Shown here: positions 25,545 to 35,061 of the stretch, one piece after another | Numbering within the stretch: position 1 is the stretch's first letter | Layout of the letters: every line of letters starts with the position of its first letter | Assembly: GCF_000224515.1 (NCBI RefSeq) | Contig: NZ_AGAF01000008.1 | Span: 1 to 49,414 of the forward strand | Length of the DNA stretch: 49,414 bases | DNA from: Desulfosporosinus sp. OT | Lineage (GTDB): Bacteria; Bacillota; Desulfitobacteriia; Desulfitobacteriales; Desulfitobacteriaceae | Direction: 5' to 3' | Position numbers and translations under genes: made by a program | Notes under the pieces: generated by a model | Told to the model about the DNA's origin: nothing | What the model saw: only the letters and a program-made list of their open reading frames with translations | Database searches by the model: none

Positions 25545-26669
25545 GTGGCAACGAGTAGAGTGAATAGCATCGAAGTTAGAAAAATTAATCGTAATGCTAT
25601 TTATAGATTTTTATATAAGCATGACCCTATTTCTATTCAAGAAATAGCTCAGACTTTAAATATGAGTTTACCTACCGTTACTCAAAATCTTAAAGAATTA
25701 CAAGAAAGAGATTTAATCATTGAATCAGGTTTATTTGAATCTACCGGAGGCAGAAAAGCAAAGGCGATTACCTATAATAGCCTTAAATACGCTATTGGAT
25801 TAGACATAACGCGTAATCATGTCGGGATCGTATTGATTGATTTGAGCGGTAAACTGTTGAATAATGTACGAAAGCAGTATCCTTTTGTGAACTCTAAAAC
25901 CTATTTTGCAGGTGTTGGTAATTTAGTTAAACTATTTATTGAGGAATGCAAAATAGAAAGTCGGAGAATATTGGGAGTTGGCATCGCTTTGCCTGCCATA
26001 TTATCAGAAGATAAACAACTCGTTAATTATGCTACAGTGATTGATTTCCAAGGGGGAAACGTCAAGGCTTTCTCAGAGTTTATCCCCTATCCATGCATCT
26101 TGAGTAACGATGCTAATGCCGCAGGATTTGCAGAATTATGGGATGAAAATAATATCCAAAATGTCGTATATCTCTCGCTTAATAACAGTGTTGGTGGATC
26201 GATCATCATTGGTAAAAATATCTATTCTGGACAAAATCAACGTAGTGGTGAATTTGGACATATGACAATTGTCAGAGATGGTCGTACTTGTTACTGCGGA
26301 CAAAAAGGTTGTGTTGACGCTTACTGCTCAGCTAAAATTCTATCCGATAGTACCAACGGAAATATAGCTGAGTTCTTTAGGCTCTTAAGACTAGAAAGTG
26401 GACCACAGAAAGCTCTTTGGGATGAATATCTTACTCATTTAATAGTCATAATTAATAATTTGAGAATGCTTTATGACTGCAATGTTATCCTAGGAGGATA
26501 TGCTGGAGCGTACATGGACGAATACTTGGAGTATTTAAGAGAATTAGTGTCAAGAAGGAATTCGTTTGAAGTTGATGGCAGTTATCTGCATGTCTGTAAG
26601 TATAAGCTAGAGGCAACAGCTGTTGGCGCTGCTCTACAACATGTTGAAAGTTTCATTAATAATGTCTAA
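25545..26669 (+). CDS. ROK-family transcriptional regulator (XylR-like)
   Basis: A 374-residue regulator. The N-terminal winged helix (residues about 15-75) has HDPISIQEIAQTLNMSLPTVTQNLKEL, followed by a ROK sugar-kinase-like domain with GLDITRNHVGIVLIDLSG, ILSNDANAAGFAEL and the zinc site GEFGHMTIVRDG...C-Y-C-G-x2-G-C. XylR/NagC-type repressors bind DNA in the absence of sugar ligand. It is a separate unit upstream of the polyol transport and catabolism genes, whose 440-base promoter region carries several dyads. GTG start after AAAGTGGTG. It most probably controls the downstream operon. Confidence 0.88.
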   Translation: MATSRVNSIEVRKINRNAIYRFLYKHDPISIQEIAQTLNMSLPTVTQNLKELQERDLIIESGLFESTGGRKAKAITYNSLKYAIGLDITRNHVGIVLIDLSGKLLNNVRKQYPFVNSKTYFAGVGNLVKLFIEECKIESRRILGVGIALPAILSEDKQLVNYATVIDFQGGNVKAFSEFIPYPCILSNDANAAGFAELWDENNIQNVVYLSLNNSVGGSIIIGKNIYSGQNQRSGEFGHMTIVRDGRTCYCGQKGCVDAYCSAKILSDSTNGNIAEFFRLLRLESGPQKALWDEYLTHLIVIINNLRMLYDCNVILGGYAGAYMDEYLEYLRELVSRRNSFEVDGSYLHVCKYKLEATAVGAALQHVESFINNV

Positions 26670-26701
26670 TTTCAAACCTAGCAAAATTCTACAATGATGA
26701 C

Positions 26702-26746
26702 ATCATCCTTACTTAATGATTTTTCTATTAGCAAGGATGATTTTTC
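26702..26746 (+). terminator. terminator after the ROK gene
   Basis: ATCATCCTT pairs with AAGGATGAT across a 22-base loop and is followed by TTTTTC. Confidence 0.65.
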
Positions 26747-26907
26747 ATGCCCAACTTACCAACATTTATAGCTCATCTTTCGATGCTAAAGAAGAGCTTG
26801 ACATCTCGTCACTTGAAATTCCCGCGAAGTTGAGTATGTGAACAATGCTTCGCAATTCTTAATTTCAGGTGAATTCTGAATATATATTTTTTTTATTATA
26901 TAACTTG

Positions 26908-27018
26908 TTGACTTAAGTTAAAAAAGCGTTATAATCTTATTAAAACCAATTTACAAAAGTGGTTACATAAATCACGGTGATCAATATAATTACTACAACA
27001 AATTGGTTAAATGTGACC
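26908..27018 (+). promoter_or_regulatory. promoter and dyad elements of the polyol operon
   Basis: TTGACT (26908) and TATAAT (26930) are spaced by 16 bases. The -35 lies within a near-palindrome TTGACTTAAGTTAA. Downstream are ATCACGGTGAT (26971), ACCAATTT (26945) with its inverse AAATTGGT (27000), and TGGTTACAT (26960) repeated as TGGTTAAAT (27004). These are candidate operators for the ROK repressor in a long untranslated leader. Confidence 0.55.
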
Positions 27019-27111
27019 AAATATGTGAAGTCTCTAAAGGTAAGGTTCTAAACTGATTCTAGAATCAGGCATGAGACATATTAAAATCAAAAAATCTCAT
27101 GGGGGAAGAAA

Positions 27112-28623
27112 ATGAACGATAAAATTAAGTTAAGAGTAGCGAAGATTGAGAAATCATTTCCAGGTGTTAAAGCTCTTGATAGAATTGACTTCACTGTAAA
27201 AAAAGGTTCCGTTCATGTGTTGTGTGGGGAAAATGGGGCAGGAAAATCTACATTAATGAAAATCATCAATGGAATTTATCAACCAGATAGTGGTCAGATT
27301 TTTATTGATGAAAAACCTGTAAAAATCAATAATCCTATCCAAGCAAGAACGTTAGGGATTTCAATGATCTTTCAAGAGATGAGTTACGTTCCAGAAATGA
27401 CGGTTGAAGAGAATCTATTTCTCGGCAACCTCCCCGTCAATAGGTTTGGGAATGTTAATTGGAAGGAGGTAAGACAACGCACAACAGAGCTTTTAAGGGC
27501 TGAAAATTTACCGTATTCTCCTATCACACCACTCAAAGATTTGACGATATCCGATATTCAAATGCTGGAAATCATTAAAGCGATTTCTTACAACTCAGAC
27601 ATCATAATCATGGATGAGCCGACCTCAGCGATCACTCTGAAGGAAGTAGAAAAACTATTTGTTAAAATAAGAGAGCTGAAAGCTAGAGGGGTAAGTATTA
27701 TTTATATATCCCACAAATTAGATGAAGTTTTCCAGATTGCTGATGAAATAACGGTGTTAAGAGATGGTGCGGTTGTTGAGAGTCATCCGAAGGAAGAGTT
27801 AGACATTGAAACGGTGATTGCTCTGATGGTCGGTCGGAAACTTACAACGACATATCCTAAGGAACACGTTCAGATCGGAGAAGATATGCTTCAGGTTGAA
27901 AACATGAATTGCGGTAACGTGTTTCATGACGTCAGTTTCCATGTTAGAAAAGGCGAAATTCTGGGATTCGCAGGGCTAATGGGTGCTGGACGAACCGAGG
28001 TTATGCGTTCTCTATATGGTCTGGACGATAAAACATCAGGTGTAGTGAAAATTAAAGGTAAGGAAGTTACCATTACAAACGTGCGACAGAGCATTGATAA
28101 TGGTATGGTAATGCTTTCAGAGGATAGAAGAAGATACGGAATAATTCCGATGCGCTCCGTTAAGGAAAACACAACCTTATCCTACTTAAAAAGTGTTTTT
28201 TATGGTTTTAGGAACCATAAAAAAGTAGAGAAGAAAATTGTCTCTGACATTCTTACTAAAATGAGAATTAAAACACCAACAATTGAAACACCGATCGCCT
28301 CATTGAGCGGAGGTAATCAACAAAAGGTCGTTCTCGCCAAATGGATGATCAGAAATCCAGATATTCTAATATTGGATGAACCGACACGTGGTATTGATGT
28401 CGGTGCCAAATTTGAAATTTATAAGCTCATGACTGATCTGGCCAAAGATGGTAAAGTTGTGATCATCGTCTCCTCTGAACTACCTGAAGTAATTGGTATG
28501 TGTGACCGAATTTATGTCATGGCCAAAGGGACTATTACTGGGGAGATAAGTCGAGAAGATTTTTCCCAAGAACTTATTATGAAGTATGCCACTGGAACTT
28601 TAACATCTGACGGGGTGAACTAA
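27112..28623 (+). CDS. sugar ABC transporter ATPase, RbsA/XylG type
   Basis: A 503-residue protein with two fused ATPase domains. The first has Walker A GENGAGKST (about residue 40) and Walker B IIIMDEPTSAIT, but a weak signature (LTISDIQML). The second has a degenerate Walker A (GLMGAGRTE), the signature LSGGNQQKV and Walker B ILILDEPTRGID. This asymmetry is standard for the RbsA/MglA/XylG class, which imports pentoses, hexoses and polyols. First gene of the operon; the permease starts one base after its stop. Confidence 0.92.
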   Translation: MNDKIKLRVAKIEKSFPGVKALDRIDFTVKKGSVHVLCGENGAGKSTLMKIINGIYQPDSGQIFIDEKPVKINNPIQARTLGISMIFQEMSYVPEMTVEENLFLGNLPVNRFGNVNWKEVRQRTTELLRAENLPYSPITPLKDLTISDIQMLEIIKAISYNSDIIIMDEPTSAITLKEVEKLFVKIRELKARGVSIIYISHKLDEVFQIADEITVLRDGAVVESHPKEELDIETVIALMVGRKLTTTYPKEHVQIGEDMLQVENMNCGNVFHDVSFHVRKGEILGFAGLMGAGRTEVMRSLYGLDDKTSGVVKIKGKEVTITNVRQSIDNGMVMLSEDRRRYGIIPMRSVKENTTLSYLKSVFYGFRNHKKVEKKIVSDILTKMRIKTPTIETPIASLSGGNQQKVVLAKWMIRNPDILILDEPTRGIDVGAKFEIYKLMTDLAKDGKVVIIVSSELPEVIGMCDRIYVMAKGTITGEISREDFSQELIMKYATGTLTSDGVN

Positions 28624-28624
28624 T

Positions 28625-29605
28625 ATGAAAATAGGAACTAATTTTTGGAGTACCGCAAAAAAGAAATATAGCATTTATCTGATTCTAATAGCGCTATTTA
28701 TTGTCTGTTCATTAGCAAATCCCAACTTTTTATCGGTTAATAACTTAACGAATATTTCTAGGCAGTTGGCAGTAACCACTATTCTAGCCCTCAGTGCAAC
28801 GATGCTTATCATTAGTGGAATGTTGGATTTGTCGTCCGGGTCCGTCCTTGCACTCTCAGGAGTCTTTGCTGTATCGGCTTATAAAGCGACAGGGTCTTTG
28901 CTAATCGCAATCGCTGTTGGTATTCTGACTGGGATTATCTGTAATCTGCTCAATGCCATGATGATTAGTACGTTTAAAGCACCTCCTTTTATTGCTACGT
29001 TGGCAATGCTCACAGTAGCTCGTGGTGTGGCTCTCCTATTCACGAAAGGGCAGAATATCCTCCAGCTTGGAAAGTTTACAGATTTAGGACAGGGATCGAT
29101 CGGTGTTATTCCAATACCAATTATTTTTCTAGTAGTTATCGCAATTGTCACTTGGTATTTGTTAAATCATACCCGTTTTGGGCGTTCCCTATATGCTGTT
29201 GGGGGTAACGAAGAAGCATCAATTGCCTCAGGGATCAACGTCCATAAGACTAAGTATACCGCATTTATTATCAATGGTATTTTTGTAGGAATTGCTGGTG
29301 TCCTATTTATGTCCCGTGTCAATGCTGGGCTGCCGAATGGTGCTGTCAATTATGAATTTACAGCTCTAACAGCAGCAATTATTGGTGGAACGAGTTTTTC
29401 CGGCGGGGTTGGTACAGTGGGCGGCACGCTTGCCGGTGCGTTCATTGTAGGATTTCTCGACAATATTATGAACTTGACCAATGTAGATTCCTATATGCAA
29501 CAAATTGTCCGTGGCACAATTATTGCGCTTGCTGTCATCTACGATATTCACACAAGGAACCGAAGAGCAAACAGTATGTTAGGCAAACTAGAGGATAAAA
29601 AATAA
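28625..29605 (+). CDS. sugar ABC transporter permease, RbsC type
   Basis: A 326-residue integral membrane protein with about ten helices. Family landmarks are LLDLSSGS-type MLDLSSGSVLALSG in the early loop, GRSLYAVGGNEEASIASGINV in the ATPase-contact loop, and the Gly-rich GGTSFSGGVGTVGGTLAGA near the C-terminus. It works with the upstream ATPase and the downstream lipoprotein. The dyad-containing gap of about 125 bases before the binding-protein gene may adjust expression between them. Confidence 0.92.
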   Translation: MKIGTNFWSTAKKKYSIYLILIALFIVCSLANPNFLSVNNLTNISRQLAVTTILALSATMLIISGMLDLSSGSVLALSGVFAVSAYKATGSLLIAIAVGILTGIICNLLNAMMISTFKAPPFIATLAMLTVARGVALLFTKGQNILQLGKFTDLGQGSIGVIPIPIIFLVVIAIVTWYLLNHTRFGRSLYAVGGNEEASIASGINVHKTKYTAFIINGIFVGIAGVLFMSRVNAGLPNGAVNYEFTALTAAIIGGTSFSGGVGTVGGTLAGAFIVGFLDNIMNLTNVDSYMQQIVRGTIIALAVIYDIHTRNRRANSMLGKLEDKK

Positions 29606-29733
29606 AAACATCAGATAAGGCTTATAATGACAGAAATTTAAGTTGAGAGGTAGTCATTTACCAACCAACTACAGAATTACAAAGCCTTACTGTTTAAAAT
29701 AAAAATTAACTAGAGAGAAGGATGGAGAAAAGA

Positions 29734-30726
29734 ATGAAAAAAACTCTATTAAGCGTCTTTTCAATGTTACTAGTAATCGTTTTATTAGCTGGATGTTCAT
29801 CAACAAAGCCTACAACACCTGCTCAGAGTAATACGGATAGCAGCCAGAAAACATATAAGGTTGCCTATATTGCACGTGCCCAATCAGATTCATTTGCAGC
29901 TTGGCTCGCTAATTCAGTCCAAGAGGAAGCGAAAAAATATCCAAATATTAAACTCGACGTTTTCGATGGTCAAGCTAACGATGATAAAGAAAATTCGATG
30001 ATCGAAAACGCTATCACTAACAAATATGATCTCGTTATTGTGCAACCAAATAGTGGCGAATCCCAAAGACCTTACGTAGAAAAGGTTGTTAATGCCGGTA
30101 TCTTTGCCATCACGACAAACGCACGTATTTCTGGTATCAAAGGTGCCTCTTCAGTTGATGCTCAGCCTTACGAGCAAGCAGCAGTTAATGCTCGTGCAGC
30201 TTTAACCCAAGTTCCACAGAATGCTAAGGTTGTTGTTTTACAAGGACCTTCAGGTAACTTCCATGCTGATGAACGACGTAAGAGCTGGCAAAAAGAGTTC
30301 TTTGATAAACGCCCTGATGTTAAAATTGTCGGTGAGCAAATTGCTAACTGGAACAAAGATGAAGCTATGAAGCTCATGGAAGACTGGGTTCAAGCCAACG
30401 ATAAAATTGATGCTGTTATTTCCATGAATGACAACATGGCCGCTGGAGCCCTCGAAGTAGTAAAAGACAATCCGAAATATGCCCATATGCTTGCCTATGG
30501 TGTTGATGGAACTGCGGAAGCAATGCTTCTTATTAAAGACGGTAGAATGACCTCGACCTGTTTACAAAATGCCAATGAACTCGCAGAAAAATTACTCGAT
30601 TCCAGTAACAAACTCTTAACTGGAGCAGAAAAAGAAATTAATACTGACATCGGTAACCCACTTGTTAACAAGGATAATGTGGATCAATACATCGAAATTC
30701 TCAAGAAATCGGGAACAATTAAATAA
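29734..30726 (+). CDS. sugar-binding lipoprotein, periplasmic-binding type 1
   Basis: A 330-residue solute-binding protein of the RbsB/XylF class. Signal peptide with lipobox VLLAGC (Cys about residue 21), a Ser/Thr linker, then VAYIARAQSDSFAAWLANS, YDLVIVQPNSGESQRPYVEK, VVVLQGPSGNFHADERRKSW and VISMNDNMAAGALEV, the hinge and ligand-pocket segments of this fold. The ATG at 29734 has GGATGGAG upstream and is preferred to 29722. Gene order ATPase, permease, binding protein is the reverse of the common binding-protein-first order. Confidence 0.9.
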   Translation: MKKTLLSVFSMLLVIVLLAGCSSTKPTTPAQSNTDSSQKTYKVAYIARAQSDSFAAWLANSVQEEAKKYPNIKLDVFDGQANDDKENSMIENAITNKYDLVIVQPNSGESQRPYVEKVVNAGIFAITTNARISGIKGASSVDAQPYEQAAVNARAALTQVPQNAKVVVLQGPSGNFHADERRKSWQKEFFDKRPDVKIVGEQIANWNKDEAMKLMEDWVQANDKIDAVISMNDNMAAGALEVVKDNPKYAHMLAYGVDGTAEAMLLIKDGRMTSTCLQNANELAEKLLDSSNKLLTGAEKEINTDIGNPLVNKDNVDQYIEILKKSGTIK

Positions 30727-30853
30727 TAAAGTATGGCTTTCTGGAGTCGCAGGGCATTCTCCCTCAGGGATGAATGTCCTGTTGACAAAAGGCGGCATTA
30801 TTTCTATTAGCTTGTACCTTTTTTAACTTATTCAACCGAGGAGGGAATACCCC

Positions 30854-31894
30854 ATGAAAAATAGAGCAGCATACATGACGGGTCTCAACAAATTAGAAAT
30901 CAGGGAAATCGAAGTCCCTGTACCGAAAGAAAAACAAGTTCTTGTCAAACTTGAATATGTAGGAATCTGTGGCTCTGATGTACATTACTTGGAGCATGGA
31001 AAAATAGGCGATTTCATTGTCAATGGTGATTTTATCTTGGGTCATGAATGTGCAGGCACAATAGTAGCCGTTGGATCAAGTGTTGAAAAACTAAAGGTCG
31101 GAGATAGGGTTGCCTTAGAGCCGGGATGTACTTGTGGGCAATGCGAATTTTGCAAGACTGGCCGATACAATCTTTGTCCCGATGTCGAGTTTTTAGCAAC
31201 ACCACCTTATCACGGTTGTCTCATGAACTATATTGCGTTTCCCGAAACTATGGCCTTTAAGCTGCCCGATATGATTTCCACCAAAGAAGGCGCGCTGGTT
31301 GAACCTTTAGCAGTGGGCATGCATGCCGCAAAGCAAGGAAATGTGAAGTTAGGAGATTCCGTCGTGATCCTTGGCTCAGGTACTATCGGGCTGGTAACGC
31401 TGCTGGCCTGCAAAGCATTTGGTGCCACGGATATTACTGTAGTTGACGTTATTCCTAAAAGGCTTGAATATGCCAAGAAACTGGGCGCTACGACAGTTAT
31501 AAATGCCGCAGAAGTAGATGTTCTTGCGGAAATTGACAAACTAACGAACCAAGAAGGCGTCGATATTGTCATTGAGACAGCAGGCGCTGCCAAAACGATT
31601 GCTCAAACTCCTTATCTTGTAAAAAATGGCGGGTGTATCGTTCTTGTCGGTATGGCACCCCAAGATATAATTGAATTTAACTTTGCCAAAATCATGGCTA
31701 AAGAAGCAGAAATTAAATCAGTATTCCGTTACAGAAATATTTACCCCCAAGCGATAAAAGCTATTTCTAAGGGCATTATTGATATATCAGGAATTATTAC
31801 GCATGAATTTGCTTTCGATGACGTTGCTCAAGCCTTTGATTTTGTAATTAACCATAAAGAAGAGGTAGTTAAAGCAGTTATTAAAATTGATTAG
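30854..31894 (+). CDS. zinc-dependent polyol dehydrogenase (sorbitol/xylitol dehydrogenase type)
   Basis: A 346-residue medium-chain dehydrogenase that would oxidise a sugar alcohol with NAD+. Catalytic zinc ligands are in GICGSDVHY (Cys) and LGHECAG (His-Glu); the structural zinc site CTCGQCEFCKTGRYNLC is complete. The nucleotide fold starts VVILGSGTIGLVTLLACKAFG, with an Asp after the second strand (VVDVIPKR) favouring NAD+. Being flanked by an importer and a xylulokinase, its likely product is xylulose, from xylitol or D-arabitol. GGAGG-type site upstream. Confidence 0.9.
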   Translation: MKNRAAYMTGLNKLEIREIEVPVPKEKQVLVKLEYVGICGSDVHYLEHGKIGDFIVNGDFILGHECAGTIVAVGSSVEKLKVGDRVALEPGCTCGQCEFCKTGRYNLCPDVEFLATPPYHGCLMNYIAFPETMAFKLPDMISTKEGALVEPLAVGMHAAKQGNVKLGDSVVILGSGTIGLVTLLACKAFGATDITVVDVIPKRLEYAKKLGATTVINAAEVDVLAEIDKLTNQEGVDIVIETAGAAKTIAQTPYLVKNGGCIVLVGMAPQDIIEFNFAKIMAKEAEIKSVFRYRNIYPQAIKAISKGIIDISGIITHEFAFDDVAQAFDFVINHKEEVVKAVIKID

Positions 31895-31946
31895 CTTTGC
31901 TTAGTTTACTATCAATATGTGTATTAATAGCCAGGAGGGGTGCGCG

Positions 31947-33476
31947 ATGCAATATTTACTTGGCGTTGATTTAGGAACTTCGGGTACAAAAACCGTATTA
32001 TTTGATCTGGAAGGCAACGCAATTTGTGCAAAGACGATTGAATACCCATTATATCAGCCAGCTAATGGTTGGGCGGAGCAAGACCCTGCTGATTGGTGGA
32101 ATGCCACATGTGATGGTATCAAATATGTGATCACTCAGAGTGGAATTGATGCCTCGGAAATTTCTGGGGTAGGTCTCTCAGGTCAGATGCACGGACTTGT
32201 CATGCTCGATCAAGACGGGGTGGTTTTAAGAAAGTCAATTATTTGGTGCGATCAGCGCACAGCCAATGAATGTGACCAAATGAATAGAGTAATCGGTGAA
32301 AAAAAGCTGATTGAAATTACCGCAAATCCGGCACTTACAGGTTTTACGGCGTCTAAAATCCTTTGGGTTCAAAACAATGAACCTGAAATCTATGAGAAGT
32401 GTGCCCATATTTTGTTGCCTAAGGATTATATTCGCTACATGCTTACGGGCGAATATGCTACAGAAATGTCAGATGCTTCAGGAATGCAGCTCATGAATAT
32501 TGCTAAACGGGCATGGTCAGATCAGATATTATCTAAATTTAATATTGATAAGTCTATGTTAGGGAAACTATATGAATCACCGGACGTCACAGGTAAGATT
32601 CACAGGAAGGCAGCTGAACTGACGGGGCTTCGTGCGGGCACAATTGTTGTGGGCGGCGCAGCTGACAACTCTGCAGCTGCCGTGGGCACCGGGGTTGTCA
32701 GGGCCGGCAGTGCTTTTACTACGCTTGGCACTTCCGGTGTCATCTACGCAATTTCCGATGACGTATCCATTGACCTTAAAGGAAGGGTGCATACACTTTG
32801 CAGTGCAGTACCAGGAAAATGGACGGTCATGAGCTGCACTTTAGGTGCCGGCTTATCGTTAAAATGGTTAAGAGACACCTGTTGCTCTGAGGAAATGATT
32901 GAGGCGAAAAAGTTAGGTGTTGACCCTTATGTTGTCATGGATAGGCTTGCTGAACAAGTGATGCCTGGAGCAGGTGGACTTATTTATCTGCCTTACTTGA
33001 TGGGTGAACGCTCTCCGCATCCAGACCCTTATTGTAGAGGGGTATTCTTCGGATTGTCAGCTTCGCATAGCAGGGCTAACATGATTCGTTCCGTGATGGA
33101 GGGGGTTGCCTTTTCCCAGCGCGAATGTGTTGACGTTTTTAAAGAGATGCGCGTAAACGTTGAAGATATGATCGCTTGCGGTGGCGGTGGAAGAAGCTCA
33201 GTCTGGAGACAAATGCTTGCAGATATGTACGGTTGTCCTGTAAGTACCATCAAAGCTGATGAAGGACCTGCCTTAGGTGTGGCAATCCTGGCGGGAGTTG
33301 GGGCCGGTATCTATGATTCTGTAGAAAACGCCTGTGACCATCTCGTTGTCAAGAAAAGCATTCAGAATCCAAATCTATTAACTCGTAAAGTGTATGAAGA
33401 TTATTATGAACTATATAAAAAACTTTACCTTGATTTACAGGAGTCTTTTAAGACTTTGGCGAAGCTGCCTAACTAG
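31947..33476 (+). CDS. xylB: xylulokinase
   Basis: A 509-residue FGGY-family kinase that phosphorylates D-xylulose to D-xylulose 5-phosphate, feeding the pentose phosphate pathway. N-terminal phosphate loop LGVDLGTSGTKTVLFD, then SGQMHGLVMLD and IIWCDQRT (both xylulokinase signatures, with the Asp catalytic base region NSAAAVGTGVV), and the C-terminal IACGGGGRSSVWRQMLADMYG. The ATG at 31947 follows CAGGAGGGG. Last gene of the polyol operon, 52 bases after the dehydrogenase. Confidence 0.93.
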   Translation: MQYLLGVDLGTSGTKTVLFDLEGNAICAKTIEYPLYQPANGWAEQDPADWWNATCDGIKYVITQSGIDASEISGVGLSGQMHGLVMLDQDGVVLRKSIIWCDQRTANECDQMNRVIGEKKLIEITANPALTGFTASKILWVQNNEPEIYEKCAHILLPKDYIRYMLTGEYATEMSDASGMQLMNIAKRAWSDQILSKFNIDKSMLGKLYESPDVTGKIHRKAAELTGLRAGTIVVGGAADNSAAAVGTGVVRAGSAFTTLGTSGVIYAISDDVSIDLKGRVHTLCSAVPGKWTVMSCTLGAGLSLKWLRDTCCSEEMIEAKKLGVDPYVVMDRLAEQVMPGAGGLIYLPYLMGERSPHPDPYCRGVFFGLSASHSRANMIRSVMEGVAFSQRECVDVFKEMRVNVEDMIACGGGGRSSVWRQMLADMYGCPVSTIKADEGPALGVAILAGVGAGIYDSVENACDHLVVKKSIQNPNLLTRKVYEDYYELYKKLYLDLQESFKTLAKLPN

Positions 33477-33538
33477 CAATAGAGAAGTTTCCGGAAAGAT
33501 GTATAAATTAAACATACTGAAGTTTATTATTTCCATAT

Positions 33539-33598
33539 CCTCCATGCTTAAGATAAGCGGCTTTATAGTCTCTTATTTTAATTATGGAGGTTTTTTAT
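33539..33598 (+). terminator. terminator of the polyol operon
   Basis: CCTCCAT (33540) pairs with ATGGAGG (33584), with inner pairing of ATAAG and CTTAT, followed by TTTTTTAT. Confidence 0.65.
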
Positions 33599-33605
33599 AC
33601 TACTA

Positions 33606-33925
33606 AAAATGCATAACTTTTTGCTTCCGTCTATGTGGAAGGTCCCTTCTCGCCATCACGGCGCTTTGCTATCTTTGGCAGCACTCCAACCTCAAACGTC
33701 CTGTTTGAGTCATGGCTACAGGGACACTCCGCCATCCATGGCCAACGCAGGTAACTGGGGCATCCGCCTTCACCAAGGCTAACAAGAAGTCTAACCTGTG
33801 TAAAGACAGTGTCTGCAAGAAGGGTTAATACGTGCGAAGACAGTGTCTTCGTGGGCGCAAGCCAAGTTTTCTTAATGTGCAGAAACTCTCTTAACGACTT
33901 GGTTTATGCGATAAAACCATTGTAA
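33606..33925. other. GC-richer structured intergenic segment, candidate ncRNA or repeat element
   Basis: This gene-free stretch is clearly GC-richer than its surroundings and full of short dyads: CTCAAAC/GTTTGAG (33692), GCCATCCATGGC (33732), GCCTTCACCAAGGC (33767) and CGAAGACAGTGTCTTCG (33836). The string AGACAGTGTCT occurs twice (33804 and 33838). No frame has a start with a ribosome binding site. I cannot name an RNA family or say which strand is used. Confidence 0.4.
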
Positions 33926-34027
33926 TATCGTAAGATAGCGAAGCTGAATAAATACTCTGTAATTAACTAAAACTAAGGGTTGAATATTCTTATTGGCGTA
34001 AATACCTCAAGGTGAGAGGAGACCACT

Positions 34028-34909
34028 ATGCAAAAGATTATCCCACACTTATGGTTTGACAAAGCAGCCGATGAGGCGGCAAAATTCTATATGTCCTTGT
34101 TTGAAGGATCAAAACTGAACAACAAAACCAGCTTACATAACACACCATCCGGTTCTGTGGATATGATCACAGTTGAGCTCGCAGGACAGGAATTCATGTT
34201 GCTTTCAGCAGGCCCATTTTTCAAATTTACACCAGCTGTATCATTTCTCATCGCCTGTAGTTCTGTTGAAGAGGTAGAAGGGATATGGGGGAAACTTATC
34301 GAAAATGGTGCAGCACTTATGCCTTTAGAAGTCTATCCGTTTAGCGAAAAATATGGCTGGGTGATTGACAAATACGGCCTTTCTTGGCAAGTAATGTACA
34401 TGCGTGATTTCGAGATTAAGCAGAAAATAACCCCAACACTCATGTTTGTCGGGGATCAATGTGGCAATGCAGAAGAAGCAATCCGATTCTACACAACACT
34501 ATTTGAACATTCGAGAATTGGTGAGATTCTTAGATACGGTGAGAATGCTGCCCCAAATAAATCCAACATGATACAACATGTCGATTTCATACTTGAAAAC
34601 CAAGTATTTGCAGCTATGGACAGCGCCTATGAGCACGGCTTTACTTTTAATGAGGCTATTTCATTTATTGTAAAGTGCGATACCCAAAAAGAGATTGACG
34701 ATTATTGGGATAAGCTATCTGCATTTCCCTCAGCTGAACAATGTGGTTGGTTAAAGGACAGATTTGGACTTTCATGGCAGATTGTACCCAGCATTATGGA
34801 TGAGATGATGCAGGATAAGAATGCAGAAAAATTGGCACGAGTGACTGAAGCATTTCTGCAAATGAAAAAATTTGATATAGAATTATTAATTAAGGCATAT
34901 GAGAAATGA
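34028..34909 (+). CDS. tandem VOC-superfamily protein (PhnB-like)
   Basis: A 293-residue protein made of two homologous domains of about 135 residues. Each starts with a PxLWFDK/PTLMFVGD strand, followed by A-x-F/R-F-Y-x-S/T-L-F and closing GW-x-x-D-K/R-x-GLSWQ (residues about 115 and 250). This is the PhnB/3-demethylubiquinone-methyltransferase-like branch of the vicinal oxygen chelate fold. Activity is not predictable; many are called glyoxalase or resistance proteins. GGTGAGAGGAG upstream. Single-gene unit, followed directly by a heptamer repeat. Confidence 0.85.
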   Translation: MQKIIPHLWFDKAADEAAKFYMSLFEGSKLNNKTSLHNTPSGSVDMITVELAGQEFMLLSAGPFFKFTPAVSFLIACSSVEEVEGIWGKLIENGAALMPLEVYPFSEKYGWVIDKYGLSWQVMYMRDFEIKQKITPTLMFVGDQCGNAEEAIRFYTTLFEHSRIGEILRYGENAAPNKSNMIQHVDFILENQVFAAMDSAYEHGFTFNEAISFIVKCDTQKEIDDYWDKLSAFPSAEQCGWLKDRFGLSWQIVPSIMDEMMQDKNAEKLARVTEAFLQMKKFDIELLIKAYEK

Positions 34910-34912
34910 TGA

Positions 34913-34961
34913 GTTATAAGTTATAAGTTATAAGTTATAAGTTATAAGTTATAAGTTATAA
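34913..34961 (+). repeat. seven perfect tandem copies of GTTATAA
   Basis: Seven identical 7-base units run from 34913 to 34961, beginning three bases after the stop codon of the VOC gene. The unit is AT-rich and could change copy number by slippage. No spacer structure exists, so it is not a CRISPR array. Confidence 0.95.
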
Positions 34962-35061
34962 GTAAAGGCTCTATGTATAAGAAAACTACGGATGTAAGGC
35001 CATATATAACCTGTGTTCTGAACTGTTATTGAGTGGTGCTTTCTCTAAACTTCGTATATAA

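Noticed and set aside
34913-34961. CRISPR array
   Set aside because: The repeats are seven bases long, contiguous and without spacers; no cas genes are present.
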